Source: UBA5078 sp964538025 (GTDB lineage: Bacteria > Pseudomonadota > Gammaproteobacteria > Pseudomonadales > Pseudohongiellaceae). Taken from it: DNA of 64,000 bases. Of the stretch, positions 1 to 8,079 are shown in pieces. Position numbers and translations under genes: made by a program. The DNA lies in assembly GCA_964538025.1 (NCBI GenBank), contig CAZICZ010000004.1, forward strand, positions 1 through 64,000. Direction: 5' to 3'. Under the pieces are notes generated by a model, which searched no databases, had not been told where the DNA came from, and worked only from the letters and a program-made list of their open reading frames with translations. Within the stretch, counting starts at the first letter, position 1. Every line of letters starts with the position of its first letter.

Positions 1-59
1 CGATCCGTGAGGGTGGCCGAACAGTAGGGGCTGGCGTCGTCGCGAAGATTTTCGAGTAA
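1..59 (+). CDS. tuf: Elongation factor Tu, C-terminal end (partial)
   Basis: The first 59 bases read in frame as the last 18 codons of EF-Tu, ending REGGRTVGAGVVAKIFE followed by TAA. This is the conserved C-terminus of the GTPase that carries aminoacyl-tRNA to the ribosome. The rest of the gene lies upstream of the window. Its place just before rpsJ matches the usual rpsL-rpsG-fusA-tuf order, so it is probably the tufA-type copy. A terminator follows directly. Confidence 0.93.
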   Translation, partial: IREGGRTVGAGVVAKIFE

Positions 60-69
60 GGGACAGTAA

Positions 70-98
70 GGGCGGTGCCCGCAAGGCACCGCCCTTTT
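70..98 (+). terminator. Rho-independent terminator after tuf
   Basis: A perfect 10-bp GC-rich stem (70-79 with 85-94) closes a 5-base loop and is followed by TTTT. It lies 10 bases after the tuf stop codon and should end the str operon transcript before the separate S10 promoter. Confidence 0.88.
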
Positions 99-153
99 CA
101 TTGCCCGTATAAAAAGCAAGTGAATTCCAGGTGAGAGATGAAAATTCTTTCGC

Positions 154-182
154 TTGACACTGGGTAGTTGCGAACATAGAAT
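154..182 (+). promoter_or_regulatory. Sigma-70 promoter of the S10 operon
   Basis: TTGACA at 154-159 and TAGAAT at 177-182 are separated by exactly 17 bases, a full-consensus -35 and a 5-of-6 -10. Transcription should start near 189, giving an rpsJ leader of about 83 nt. It lies between the tuf terminator and rpsJ, where the strong ribosomal promoter is expected. Confidence 0.82.
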
Positions 183-196
183 CTCGCTTCCATTTT

Positions 197-215
197 TTCG
201 GTATTAATTGCCGAA
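197..215 (+). promoter_or_regulatory. Hairpin in the S10 operon 5' leader
   Basis: Bases 197-203 can pair with 209-215 (7 bp, one G-U pair), followed by an A-rich stretch and then a U-rich one. In Escherichia coli the S10 leader binds L4 to repress the operon; this leader is only about half as long (E. coli about 170 nt), so a homologous L4 site cannot be assumed. A regulatory role is inference. Confidence 0.35.
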
Positions 216-271
216 CAAAAAAAGCGTTCAGTAACTGTTTCATTTAAAAAGTTTTTTGGAGATTTGAGTAG

Positions 272-583
272 ATGCAAAATCAGCGTATCAGAATTCGGCT
301 AAAAGCCTTTGATCATCGGCTGATTGATCAGTCTACCCAGGAGATAGTCGATACGGCGAAGCGAACTGGTGCGCAGGTGCGAGGGCCTATTCCGCTGCCG
401 ACGAATACTGAGCGTTACACCATCTTGATTTCACCACATGTGAATAAGGATGCGCGTGATCAATATGAAATCCGCACGCATAAGCGCTTGCTGGATATCG
501 TAGAGCCCACCGAAAAGACTGTAGATGCGTTAATGAAGTTGGATCTTGCGGCTGGTGTAGAGGTGCAGATCAGCCTGGGTTGA
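272..583 (+). CDS. rpsJ: 30S ribosomal protein S10
   Basis: 103 residues, the normal S10 length, starting MQNQRIRIRLKAFDHRLIDQ, a classic S10 N-terminus. S10 sits in the head of the small subunit and also serves as NusE in the antitermination complex with NusB. It is the first gene of the S10 operon here. A GGAG motif precedes the ATG. Unlike the tightly packed genes that follow, it is separated from rplC by 172 bases. Confidence 0.98.
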   Translation: MQNQRIRIRLKAFDHRLIDQSTQEIVDTAKRTGAQVRGPIPLPTNTERYTILISPHVNKDARDQYEIRTHKRLLDIVEPTEKTVDALMKLDLAAGVEVQISLG

Positions 584-755
584 TGCCGGAAGGTGTTGAG
601 CCAGTGTTGCGCCGCGTTTGCAACAGTGCAGCGAACAGGTCGGGTTTCCGACCAATAAGATGCTCAAGGGCAGGTTAATTGTCCTGTAGCGAACATGGTG
701 TAATGCGAAAGCAGCCATAGCGGGTTTCAGCCCCGTACACGATGAGGTTTATAAA
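584..755 (+). other. Long rpsJ-rplC spacer with a hairpin
   Basis: 172 bases without a gene inside the S10 operon, much longer than the few tens of bases usual at this junction. It holds a perfect 6-bp stem (638-643 with 648-653, GTTT loop) with no following T run, so it does not look like a terminator. No good promoter was seen. It may affect mRNA processing or the ratio of S10 to the downstream proteins (inference). Confidence 0.5.
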
Positions 756-1409
756 ATGTCGATTGGTTTAGTCGGTCGAAAAAGCGGCATGACCCGCGTT
801 TTCACTGAGACAGGTTTGTCTATCCCGGTAACGGTCGTTGAGGTGCATCCCAATCGGATCACCCAGATCAAGACCGCAGAAGTTGATGGCTACAGCGCTG
901 TGCAGGTCACTGCAGGTGCCCGTAAAGCATCACGCGTCTCTAAATCCCTGGCAGGTCATTTCGCAAAGGCGGGTACTGAAGCGGGCTCAGGTCTGTGGGA
1001 GTTCCGTGCTGATGCTGCCGAATTGGGTGATCTCGCCGCAGGTGGCGAGCTGACCGTCGAAAGATTCACTGCTGGCCAGAAGGTCGATGTGACCGGTACC
1101 TCTAAAGGTAAAGGTTTTCAGGGCACCATCAAGCGCCACAATTTCCATATGCAGGATGCCACTCACGGCAACTCGCTGTCGCATCGAGTTCCTGGCTCTA
1201 TTGGTCAGTGCCAAACTCCGGGACGCGTGTGGAAGGGCAAGAAGATGTCGGGCCATATGGGTGATGTGCGTGTCACCACTCAGAGTCTTGAAATTGTGCA
1301 GGTCGATGTCGAGAACAACCTGCTGCTCGTCAAGGGTGCATTGCCCGGAGCAACAGGCTCAGATGTCATCATTCGTCCCTCTGTCAAATCTAAAGCGTCT
1401 AAGGGGTAA
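756..1409 (+). CDS. rplC: 50S ribosomal protein L3
   Basis: 217 residues beginning MSIGLVGRKSGMTRVF, the standard L3 opening. L3 is an early large-subunit assembly protein with a long loop reaching the peptidyl transferase centre; that loop region is recognisable around residues 125-160 (GTSKGKGFQG, then HGNSLSHRVPGSIG). The glutamine in the GSIGQCQTPGRVWKG stretch is the one methylated by PrmB in E. coli. It lies 3 bases before rplD. Confidence 0.98.
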   Translation: MSIGLVGRKSGMTRVFTETGLSIPVTVVEVHPNRITQIKTAEVDGYSAVQVTAGARKASRVSKSLAGHFAKAGTEAGSGLWEFRADAAELGDLAAGGELTVERFTAGQKVDVTGTSKGKGFQGTIKRHNFHMQDATHGNSLSHRVPGSIGQCQTPGRVWKGKKMSGHMGDVRVTTQSLEIVQVDVENNLLLVKGALPGATGSDVIIRPSVKSKASKG

Positions 1410-1412
1410 GCA

Positions 1413-2033
1413 ATGGAATTAAATATTGCAAAGCCCGGCAATAAGGCGGGTAAAGAGAAGATTTCTATTTCTGATGCAGCGTTCGCTCGTGAATTTAACG
1501 AGACGCTGGTGCATCAGACAGTGACAACCTATCTGGCCGGTGCGCGCCAGGGGTCGGTTCAGCAAAAAACACGTTCCGATGTCAGCGGTGGCGGTCGTAA
1601 GCCATGGCGTCAAAAAGGCACAGGGCGTGCGCGTGCAGGGACAACTCGTAGTCCGCTGTGGCGTACAGGCGGCGTGACATTCGCTGCGCGTCCCCAGGAT
1701 CACAGCAAGAAGCTGAACAAGAAAATGTACCGTGGTGCAATGTCTTGCATCCTGTCAGAACTGATTCGTCAGGGTCGCCTGCTTGTCGTGGACGAATTCG
1801 TTGTTACCTCCCATAAAACCAAAGACCTCGTCAGCAAGCTCAACGAGTACTCTCTCGATAACGTTCTGATCGTGGCAGAGGATATTGCGGAAGAGCTTTT
1901 CCTCGCAGCGCGTAATCTGCATAAAGTGGATGTCCTTGATGCGGCGGGTCTGGACCCGGTTAGCCTGATTGGTTTCGAAAAGGTGCTTATGACAGTGCCT
2001 GCGCTTAAGAAAGTTGAGGAGATGCTGTCGTGA
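1413..2033 (+). CDS. rplD: 50S ribosomal protein L4
   Basis: 206 residues. The extended internal loop that lines the nascent-peptide exit tunnel is clear (GRKPWRQKGTGRARAG around residues 61-76). L4 is the autogenous repressor of the S10 operon in E. coli. The Shine-Dalgarno motif (AGGGG) lies inside the end of rplC. The stop codon overlaps the GTG start of rplW by 4 bases (GTGA), indicating translational coupling. Confidence 0.98.
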   Translation: MELNIAKPGNKAGKEKISISDAAFAREFNETLVHQTVTTYLAGARQGSVQQKTRSDVSGGGRKPWRQKGTGRARAGTTRSPLWRTGGVTFAARPQDHSKKLNKKMYRGAMSCILSELIRQGRLLVVDEFVVTSHKTKDLVSKLNEYSLDNVLIVAEDIAEELFLAARNLHKVDVLDAAGLDPVSLIGFEKVLMTVPALKKVEEMLS

Positions 2034-2329
2034 ATCAAGCCAGACTTTATTCCGTAATTTTAGGGCCGCATATCTCCGAGAAAACGACCATTATGGCTGA
2101 GGCTCATAATCAGGTGGCTTTCAAGGTGCTCAATGATGCGAGCAAAACTGAGATCAAAGAAGCGATCGAAACCATTTTCAAGGTAACGGTGACTGGTCTT
2201 CAGGTGCTGAACGTCAAGGGTAAAACCAAGCGCACTGCGCGCGGCGGTCTTCGTCAAAAATCAAACTGGAAAAAGGCTTACGTTCAATTGGCGCAAGGTC
2301 AAGAAATTGATTTTGCAGAATTGAGCTAA
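2030..2329 (+). CDS. rplW: 50S ribosomal protein L23
   Basis: 99 residues, close to the usual 100. L23 sits at the tunnel exit and docks trigger factor and SRP. It starts with GTG at 2030, overlapping the rplD stop. The sequence opens NQARLYSVILGPHISEKTT, typical of L23, and ends in a beta-rich RNA-binding segment. Confidence 0.97.
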   Translation: MNQARLYSVILGPHISEKTTIMAEAHNQVAFKVLNDASKTEIKEAIETIFKVTVTGLQVLNVKGKTKRTARGGLRQKSNWKKAYVQLAQGQEIDFAELS

Positions 2330-2345
2330 GAAGGGGTTAACAGTC

Positions 2346-3176
2346 ATGGCAGTTGTAAAGTGTAAACCTACCTCTCCAGGTCGCAGATTTGTTGTAAAGG
2401 TCGTTAACCCTGAGCTTCATAAGGGCGAGCCCTATGCGCCTTTGCTGGCGACTAAAGCGAAATCAGGTGGTCGTAACAATCTGGGGCGTATTACTACGCG
2501 TCACGTCGGTGGTGGTCATAAGCAAAAGTACCGCATTATTGATTTTCTGCGTGACAAAGACGGCATCGTTGCGAAAGTAGAGCGTCTTGAGTACGACCCC
2601 AATCGAACAGCCAATATTGCGCTGCTGCTTTACGCAGATGGTGAGCGCCGCTACATCGTAGCGCCGGCGAAGGTGTCTGCAGGGGATCAGTTGGTATCAG
2701 GTGCAGAAGCGCCCATCAAGACCGGTAATTGCTTGCCTCTGCGCAACATCCCGTTGGGTAGCACTGTGCATTGTATCGAGATGAAACCTGGCAAAGGGGC
2801 TCAGATCGCACGCAGCGCTGGTGGGTCTGCTCAATTGGTCGCTCGCGAAGGCAATTATGCAACCCTGCGTCTGCGCTCAGGCGAGATGCGCAAAATTCTG
2901 GCGGATTGCCGAGCAACATTGGGAGAAGTATCTAACTCTGAGCACAGTCTCCGTTCTCTGGGTAAAGCGGGTGCGGTGCGTTGGCGCGGTGTCCGTCCGA
3001 CGGTTCGCGGTGTCGCGATGAACCCGGTTGATCACCCGCACGGTGGTGGTGAAGGGCGTACCTCAGGCGGACGTCATCCAGTATCTCCATGGGGTCAACC
3101 CACCAAGGGTTACAAAACCAGAACTAACAAGCGTACCTCTAAGATGATCGTACGCCGTAGAAATGCGAGCCGATAA
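2346..3176 (+). CDS. rplB: 50S ribosomal protein L2
   Basis: 276 residues. L2 is one of the most conserved large-subunit proteins, needed for subunit association and peptidyl transferase activity. The hallmark C-terminal stretch is present (GVAMNPVDHPHGGGEGR, then a basic tail ending MIVRRRNASR), including the His of the PHGGGEG motif implicated in catalysis-related function. Confidence 0.98.
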   Translation: MAVVKCKPTSPGRRFVVKVVNPELHKGEPYAPLLATKAKSGGRNNLGRITTRHVGGGHKQKYRIIDFLRDKDGIVAKVERLEYDPNRTANIALLLYADGERRYIVAPAKVSAGDQLVSGAEAPIKTGNCLPLRNIPLGSTVHCIEMKPGKGAQIARSAGGSAQLVAREGNYATLRLRSGEMRKILADCRATLGEVSNSEHSLRSLGKAGAVRWRGVRPTVRGVAMNPVDHPHGGGEGRTSGGRHPVSPWGQPTKGYKTRTNKRTSKMIVRRRNASR

Positions 3177-3200
3177 GGGCTCCAATTAGAGGAAATAAAA

Positions 3201-3476
3201 GTGCCACGTTCACTGAAAAAAGGTCCCTTCATAGACCTTCATTTGATGAAGAAAGTGCAAACAGCGATGGAGAATAACGACAAGCGTCCCATCAAGACTT
3301 GGTCGCGTCGTTCCATGATTTCTCCCGACATGATTGGTTTGACCATTGCTGTTCATAACGGTCATCAGCATGTGCCTGTTTTTGTTTCCGAAGATATGGT
3401 CGGTCACAAACTGGGTGAATTCGCGCTGACTCGCACCTACAAGGGTCACGTGGCTGACAAGAAAGCCAAGCGCTAA
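3201..3476 (+). CDS. rpsS: 30S ribosomal protein S19
   Basis: 91 residues starting with GTG, encoding PRSLKKGPFIDLHLMKKV, the conserved S19 N-terminus. S19 binds 16S rRNA in the head together with S13. The GTG is preceded by GAGGAAATAAAA, which supports this start. Confidence 0.97.
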   Translation: MPRSLKKGPFIDLHLMKKVQTAMENNDKRPIKTWSRRSMISPDMIGLTIAVHNGHQHVPVFVSEDMVGHKLGEFALTRTYKGHVADKKAKR

Positions 3477-3493
3477 TTAACGGGGATATAGAG

Positions 3494-3826
3494 ATGGAAG
3501 TGGTAGCTAAATTAAAAGGCGCTCGGCTCTCCGCACAGAAGGCGAGACTGGTAGCTGATCAGATCCGTGGCAAGGGTGTCGAAGAAGCCCTGCAGCTGTT
3601 GACCTTCAGCCCGAAGAAAGGCGCAGACATTATTAAGAAAGTGCTCGATTCTGCTATCGCAAACGCAGAGCACAACGAAGGTGCCGATGTGGATGAGTTG
3701 AAAGTTTCAACAATCTATGTCGACGAAGGCGTCACAATGAAGCGGATTAGTCCACGGGCGAAAGGAAGAGCGGATCGCATCTTCAAGCGTTCGTGCCACA
3801 TAACCGTGAAAGTAGCCGATAAGTAG
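3494..3826 (+). CDS. rplV: 50S ribosomal protein L22
   Basis: 110 residues, the E. coli length. It has the globular core plus the beta-hairpin that lines the exit tunnel (VDEGVTMKRISPRAKGRADR near residues 76-95), the site of known macrolide resistance changes. Nothing in that loop looks altered by eye. Confidence 0.97.
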   Translation: MEVVAKLKGARLSAQKARLVADQIRGKGVEEALQLLTFSPKKGADIIKKVLDSAIANAEHNEGADVDELKVSTIYVDEGVTMKRISPRAKGRADRIFKRSCHITVKVADK

Positions 3827-3835
3827 GAGATTGGG

Positions 3836-4504
3836 ATGGGTCAGAAAGTACATCCAACCGGAATTCGGCTTGGAATCGTCAAAAAGCATACTTCAGTGTG
3901 GTTCGCTGAGGGCAAAAATTACGCAGAAAATCTGCTGGTTGATCTTCAGGTACGTGCGTTCCTGAGAAAGCATCTGGCTGCTGCGTCTGTATCTCGGATT
4001 GATATTGAACGCCCTGCCCAGACTGCGCGAATCACTATCCATACTGCCCGCCCCGGAATTGTGATCGGGAAGAAGGGTGAGGATGTGGAGACGCTTCGTG
4101 CGACATTGGCTGCCAAAATGGGTGTGCCTGTACACATCAACATTGAAGAGATTCGCAAGCCAGACCTGGATGCGCAGCTGGTAGCTGATAGCGTTGCGCA
4201 GCAGCTGGAGCGCCGCGTGATGTTCCGACGTGCGATGAAGCGAGTTGTGCAGAATGCCATGCGTCAAGGTGCAGAGGGCATTAAGGTGCAGGTAGGCGGG
4301 CGTCTTGGTGGCGCCGAAATCGCACGAACAGAATGGTATCGCGAAGGCCGAGTTCCATTGCATACCCTGCGCGCAGATATCGATTATGCAACAGCAGAAG
4401 CAAGTACTACCTACGGCCTGATCGGCGTGAAGGTATGGATTTTCAAAGGTGAAGTATTAAATCTTCACGAGGCTGCTCCGGCGCCACAGAAAGCGACTAA
4501 GTAG
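3836..4504 (+). CDS. rpsC: 30S ribosomal protein S3
   Basis: 222 residues. It carries the KH domain with the GxxG loop (VIGKKGEDVETLR, about residues 75-87) and the C-terminal S3 domain (QVGGRLGGAEIARTEW). S3 forms part of the mRNA entry channel with S4 and S5. The Shine-Dalgarno sequence is AGGAGAT, just upstream of the ATG. Confidence 0.98.
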   Translation: MGQKVHPTGIRLGIVKKHTSVWFAEGKNYAENLLVDLQVRAFLRKHLAAASVSRIDIERPAQTARITIHTARPGIVIGKKGEDVETLRATLAAKMGVPVHINIEEIRKPDLDAQLVADSVAQQLERRVMFRRAMKRVVQNAMRQGAEGIKVQVGGRLGGAEIARTEWYREGRVPLHTLRADIDYATAEASTTYGLIGVKVWIFKGEVLNLHEAAPAPQKATK

Positions 4505-4515
4505 AGGTAGGCTCG

Positions 4516-4929
4516 ATGTTACAACCCAAGCGTACAAAATTCCGCAAGATGATGAAGGGCCGCAACCGCGGTCTGTCTCATCGTGGCTGCAACGTGGATT
4601 TCGGTGATTTCGGCCTCAAGGCTATTTCACGCGGTCGTCTGACAGCGCGTCAGATCGAATCAGCCCGTCGCGCCATGACACGTCACGTCAAACGTGGCGG
4701 TAAAATCTGGATTCGTGTGTTTCCGGACAAGCCAATTACTCAAAAGCCGCTCGAAGTGCGTCAGGGTAAAGGTAAGGGAAGTGTGGAGTACTGGGTTGCT
4801 CAGATTCAGCCTGGTCGCATCATGTTTGAAATTGAAGGTGTTGACGAAGCGCTCGCCAGAGAGGCATTTGCCCTGGCATCGGCAAAGCTGCCGTTTGACA
4901 CGACATTCGTAAAACGGACGGTAATGTAA
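4516..4929 (+). CDS. rplP: 50S ribosomal protein L16
   Basis: 137 residues opening MLQPKRTKFRKMMKGRNRG, the standard L16 start. L16 contacts the A-site tRNA elbow. The motif KPLEVRQGKGKG is present around residues 76-87. Its TAA stop shares one base with the rpmC ATG (TAATG), so the two are probably translationally coupled. Confidence 0.98.
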   Translation: MLQPKRTKFRKMMKGRNRGLSHRGCNVDFGDFGLKAISRGRLTARQIESARRAMTRHVKRGGKIWIRVFPDKPITQKPLEVRQGKGKGSVEYWVAQIQPGRIMFEIEGVDEALAREAFALASAKLPFDTTFVKRTVM

Positions 4930-5126
4930 TGAAAGCCAATGAATTGCGTGAAAAGACCGTTGCAGAGCTGAACGAGCAATTGAACACGCTCTATCGCGAG
5001 CAGTTCAGCGTCAGAATGCAAAAGAGTACCGGACAGCTGGCTCAGACACATCTGACTGGCAACATCAGAAAAGATATTGCCCGGGTAAAGACGATCATTA
5101 CGGAAAAACAGAAAGTTGGGTCTTGA
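4929..5126 (+). CDS. rpmC: 50S ribosomal protein L29
   Basis: 65 residues starting MKANELREKTVAELNEQLN, the conserved helical-hairpin L29. It sits near L23 at the tunnel exit. It begins within the rplP stop codon and ends three bases before the likely rpsQ start. Confidence 0.96.
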   Translation: MKANELREKTVAELNEQLNTLYREQFSVRMQKSTGQLAQTHLTGNIRKDIARVKTIITEKQKVGS

Positions 5127-5128
5127 AT

Positions 5129-5407
5129 ATGTCGCTTACTGAAACAGCAGCAGAAAAAAGTGGACGCACCGTCTCTGGTCGCGTTGTCAGCAACAAGATG
5201 GACAAGTCTATCGTTGTGCTGATCGAACGTCGCGTTAAGCACCCGGTCTACGGTAAGTACATTACGCGTTCGTCAAAAGTGCACGCACATGATGCGAATA
5301 ACGAGTGCAACGAAGGCGATACAGTGACTATTAAAGAAGTGCGCCCGATCTCCAAGACTAAGACTTGGACTCTCGTTTCAATCGACGAGAAAGCGCTCGA
5401 AGTATAG
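5129..5407 (+). CDS. rpsQ: 30S ribosomal protein S17
   Basis: 92 residues from the ATG at 5129. A TTG at 5123 would add two residues but overlaps the rpmC stop and has no better ribosome site, so the ATG is preferred. S17 binds helices 7 and 11 of 16S rRNA with an OB fold; GRVVSNKMDKSIVVLIERRVKHP is its typical core. It is the last gene of the S10 block, followed by an 82-base gap. Confidence 0.96.
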   Translation: MSLTETAAEKSGRTVSGRVVSNKMDKSIVVLIERRVKHPVYGKYITRSSKVHAHDANNECNEGDTVTIKEVRPISKTKTWTLVSIDEKALEV

Positions 5408-5489
5408 TTAGGTTTTATTAAAGAGTTTGTTGGGCTATATGGTCCAGAATCGCTGATGCGATAACCAGATAAGGGTTCGGAGAGAATCG
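5408..5489 (+). other. S10/spc operon boundary spacer
   Basis: 82 bases between rpsQ and rplN, where the spc promoter sits in E. coli. A weak -10-like TATATG occurs near 5436 with only a poor -35, so an independent promoter is possible but not demonstrated. A purine-rich ribosome site (CGGAGAG) precedes rplN. Confidence 0.35.
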
Positions 5490-5858
5490 ATGATTCAAGT
5501 ACAGTCATACCTCGATGTGGCAGATAACAGTGGTGCAAAGCGAGTAATGTGCATCAAGGTATTGGGCGGTTCACACCGCCGTTATGCGCGCATTGGTGAT
5601 GTCATTAAAGTGACAGTAAAGGAAGCGATTCCACGTGGCAAAGTCAAAAAAGGTCAAGTATTGACTGCCCTGGTTGTGCGCACCAAAAAAGGGGTTCGTC
5701 GTGGCGACGGTTCTCTCATCAAGTTTGATGACAATGCTGCGATTCTTCTGAATAACCAGCAGGCTCCAATCGGTACTCGTGTATTTGGACCAGTCACGCG
5801 TGAACTGCGTTCTGAAAAGTTTATGCGAATTATTTCACTGGCACCCGAAGTGCTATAA
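5490..5858 (+). CDS. rplN: 50S ribosomal protein L14
   Basis: 122 residues starting MIQVQSYLDVADNSGAKRV, the near-invariant L14 N-terminus. L14 forms intersubunit bridges and is the docking site for the silencing factor RsfS. It is the first gene of the spc block. Confidence 0.98.
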   Translation: MIQVQSYLDVADNSGAKRVMCIKVLGGSHRRYARIGDVIKVTVKEAIPRGKVKKGQVLTALVVRTKKGVRRGDGSLIKFDDNAAILLNNQQAPIGTRVFGPVTRELRSEKFMRIISLAPEVL

Positions 5859-5882
5859 GACAAAAGATTGAGGCCGCGGATT

Positions 5883-6194
5883 ATGCGTAAGATTAAGTGC
5901 AATGACGAAGTGATTGTGATCGCCGGGAAAGACAAGGGAAAGCGCGGAACCGTTTCTCGTCTGGTCGGAACTGACAAAGTGGTGGTTGGCGGTGTCAACG
6001 TTGTAAAGCGACACACAAAACCAAACCCGAATGCAGGACAGGCTGGCGGTATTGTTGAGAAAGAAGCTGCGATTGCGATCTCCAACGTGGCTATTTTTAA
6101 CCCGGAAAGCAACAAGGCAGATCGCGTTGGTTTCAAGGTTGAAGACGGCAAGAAGACGCGGATTTTCAAGTCCACTAACAAAGCAATAGATTAA
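5883..6194 (+). CDS. rplX: 50S ribosomal protein L24
   Basis: 103 residues from the ATG at 5883 (MRKIKCNDEVIVIAGKDKGK). A TTG at 5868 in the same frame is rejected because TTGAGG just upstream of 5883 acts as the ribosome site. It has the KOW motif near residues 7-33, and L24 is an assembly initiator at the 5' end of 23S rRNA. Confidence 0.96.
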   Translation: MRKIKCNDEVIVIAGKDKGKRGTVSRLVGTDKVVVGGVNVVKRHTKPNPNAGQAGGIVEKEAAIAISNVAIFNPESNKADRVGFKVEDGKKTRIFKSTNKAID

Positions 6195-6214
6195 CGTATA
6201 TTCAGGTTGCCCAA

Positions 6215-6784
6215 ATGGCTCAGTTGAAAGAGTTTTACAAGAAAGAAGTGATACCAGCCCTGACCAAGCAGTTCGGGTATGACAATCCCATGCGCGTCCC
6301 CAAAATCACCAAAGTGGTCTTGAACATGGGCGTCGGAGAAGCAGTTGGTGACAAGAAGATTCTTGAAAACGCCGCTGCCGAATTGGAAATGATTTCCGGC
6401 CAGAAAGTCGTGATTACGAAAGCGCGCAAGTCCATTGCCGGCTTCAAGATCCGCGCTGGTTGGCCAATCGGCTGCAAGGTGACACTGCGTGGCGACCGTA
6501 TGTACGAGTTCCTTGAGCGTCTGGTAGGAATTGCGATTCCCCGTATTCGCGACTTCCGTGGTCTGAGCCCCAAGGCTTTTGACGGTCGTGGTAACTATGC
6601 GATGGGTGTCACTGAACAGATTATTTTCCCCGAAATCGATTACGACAAAATCGACAGCATTCGTGGATTGGATATCACTATTACCACTACTGCCCAGACC
6701 GATGATGAAGGCCGCGCGCTGCTGACTGCGCTCCGCTTTCCTTTTAAAGGTGTAGTGGCGAAAGCAGAGACCAAGGAGTCTTAA
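6215..6784 (+). CDS. rplE: 50S ribosomal protein L5
   Basis: 189 residues, about ten longer than the usual 179. The extra residues are a C-terminal tail (about VVAKAETKES) after the conserved end LLTALRFPF. The core motifs are intact (KITKVVLNMGVGEA; RIRDFRGLSPKAFDGRGNY). L5 binds 5S rRNA and contacts S13 in an intersubunit bridge. Confidence 0.98.
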   Translation: MAQLKEFYKKEVIPALTKQFGYDNPMRVPKITKVVLNMGVGEAVGDKKILENAAAELEMISGQKVVITKARKSIAGFKIRAGWPIGCKVTLRGDRMYEFLERLVGIAIPRIRDFRGLSPKAFDGRGNYAMGVTEQIIFPEIDYDKIDSIRGLDITITTTAQTDDEGRALLTALRFPFKGVVAKAETKES

Positions 6785-6785
6785 T

Positions 6786-7091
6786 ATGGCGAAGCGTTCA
6801 ATTCTGGCTCGTGAGAAGAAGCGCGCCGAAACAGTAGCAAAGTTCGCGGCGAAGCGTGCTGCAATTAAAGCGATTCTTCGTGACGTAAATGCGTCTGAAG
6901 ATGAGAAATGGGAAGCGCAGATCAAACTGCAAAAGATGCCACGTGATGCGAGCCCGGTCCGTCAACAAAATCGATGCAGAATTACAGGACGTCCTCATGG
7001 TGTGTACCGCAAGTTCGGCATGTGCCGACACAAGCTGCGTGAAGCAGCAATGCGTGGCGATGTGCCAGGACTGACAAAGGCAAGCTGGTAA
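6786..7091 (+). CDS. rpsN: 30S ribosomal protein S14 (zinc-independent form)
   Basis: 101 residues, the long form of S14. It lacks the CxxC...CxxC zinc motif of the short form. The conserved C-terminus (RCRITGRPHGVYRKFGMCRHKLRE) is clear. It begins one base after the rplE stop. Confidence 0.97.
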   Translation: MAKRSILAREKKRAETVAKFAAKRAAIKAILRDVNASEDEKWEAQIKLQKMPRDASPVRQQNRCRITGRPHGVYRKFGMCRHKLREAAMRGDVPGLTKASW

Positions 7092-7106
7092 GCTGGAGTA
7101 GAAATT

Positions 7107-7502
7107 ATGAGTATGTCCGATCCAATTGCAGATCTGTTAACGCGCATTCGTAACGCGCAGATGGCAAAGCTGCCGAAAATTGTATGCCCGTCTTCCAAGA
7201 GCAAAGTGGCGATCTGTCAGTTGCTGAAAGACGAAGGGTACATCAGTGGGTTCTCTGTTGAAGAAGCCGACAAGAAGGCAACCCTTACGGTAGATCTGAA
7301 GTATTTCCAAGGTCGTCCAGTGATTGAAGAGATCAAGCGTGAGAGCAAGCCCGGCCTGCGTATTTACCGCGGAAAGAGCAGCCTTCCTTCAAATCGCGGT
7401 GGCCTCGGTATTGCCATTGTGTCTACACACAAGGGCTTGATGACCGACAAGCAGGCGCGTGCTGCAGGTTTGGGCGGCGAAGTGTTGTGCACAGTATTCT
7501 AA
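7107..7502 (+). CDS. rpsH: 30S ribosomal protein S8
   Basis: 131 residues. The open frame starts ATGAGTATG, so initiation at 7107 or 7113 cannot be separated; the core begins SMSDPIADLLTRIRNAQ. The C-terminal motif (NRGGLGIAIVSTHKGLMTDKQAR) is typical. S8 is the translational repressor of the spc operon in E. coli. Confidence 0.97.
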   Translation: MSMSDPIADLLTRIRNAQMAKLPKIVCPSSKSKVAICQLLKDEGYISGFSVEEADKKATLTVDLKYFQGRPVIEEIKRESKPGLRIYRGKSSLPSNRGGLGIAIVSTHKGLMTDKQARAAGLGGEVLCTVF

Positions 7503-7534
7503 AATTTCTGAAATCCCGTAAATAGAGCACGATT

Positions 7535-8068
7535 ATGTCAAGAGTAGCAAATAACCCGGTTCAATTGCCGAAGGGAGTTGAGGCTAACTTTTCAGCCACA
7601 CAGATTTCCGTAAAAGGCAGCAAAGGCCTGCTTGAGTTGGCATTGCATGAAGCCGTTCAAGTGACTAAAGAAGGCGATTCTTTGCGTGTGTCTGCCAAGA
7701 ATGATTCCCGACAGGCTAATGCGCTGTCCGGAACTTTCCGCGCTCTGATCAGCAATATGGTGACAGGTGTCAGCAAAGGATTTGAGAAGAAATTGCAGCT
7801 CCAGGGCGTTGGTTATCGTGCCAAAGCTCAAGGCAATATCCTGAATCTGTCAGTGGGTTACTCCCATCCGATTGATTTTGAAATACCCAAAGGTGTAACA
7901 GCGGAGACGCCGACTCCTACGGAGATCGTCCTTTCCGGTGCAGATAAGCAGTTAGTGGGCGAGGTTGCAGCCAAAATACGTGAGTTCCGGCGTCCTGAGC
8001 CTTACAAAGGCAAAGGGATCCGTTATCTCGATGAGACTGTTTACAGGAAAGAAGCTAAGAAGAAATAA
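7535..8068 (+). CDS. rplF: 50S ribosomal protein L6
   Basis: 177 residues, the E. coli length, with the two duplicated L6 folds. The conserved C-terminal motif REFRRPEPYKGKGIRY is present near residue 150. L6 sits near the sarcin-ricin loop and is required for late large-subunit assembly. Confidence 0.97.
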   Translation: MSRVANNPVQLPKGVEANFSATQISVKGSKGLLELALHEAVQVTKEGDSLRVSAKNDSRQANALSGTFRALISNMVTGVSKGFEKKLQLQGVGYRAKAQGNILNLSVGYSHPIDFEIPKGVTAETPTPTEIVLSGADKQLVGEVAAKIREFRRPEPYKGKGIRYLDETVYRKEAKKK

Positions 8069-8079
8069 GGCGTGAGACT

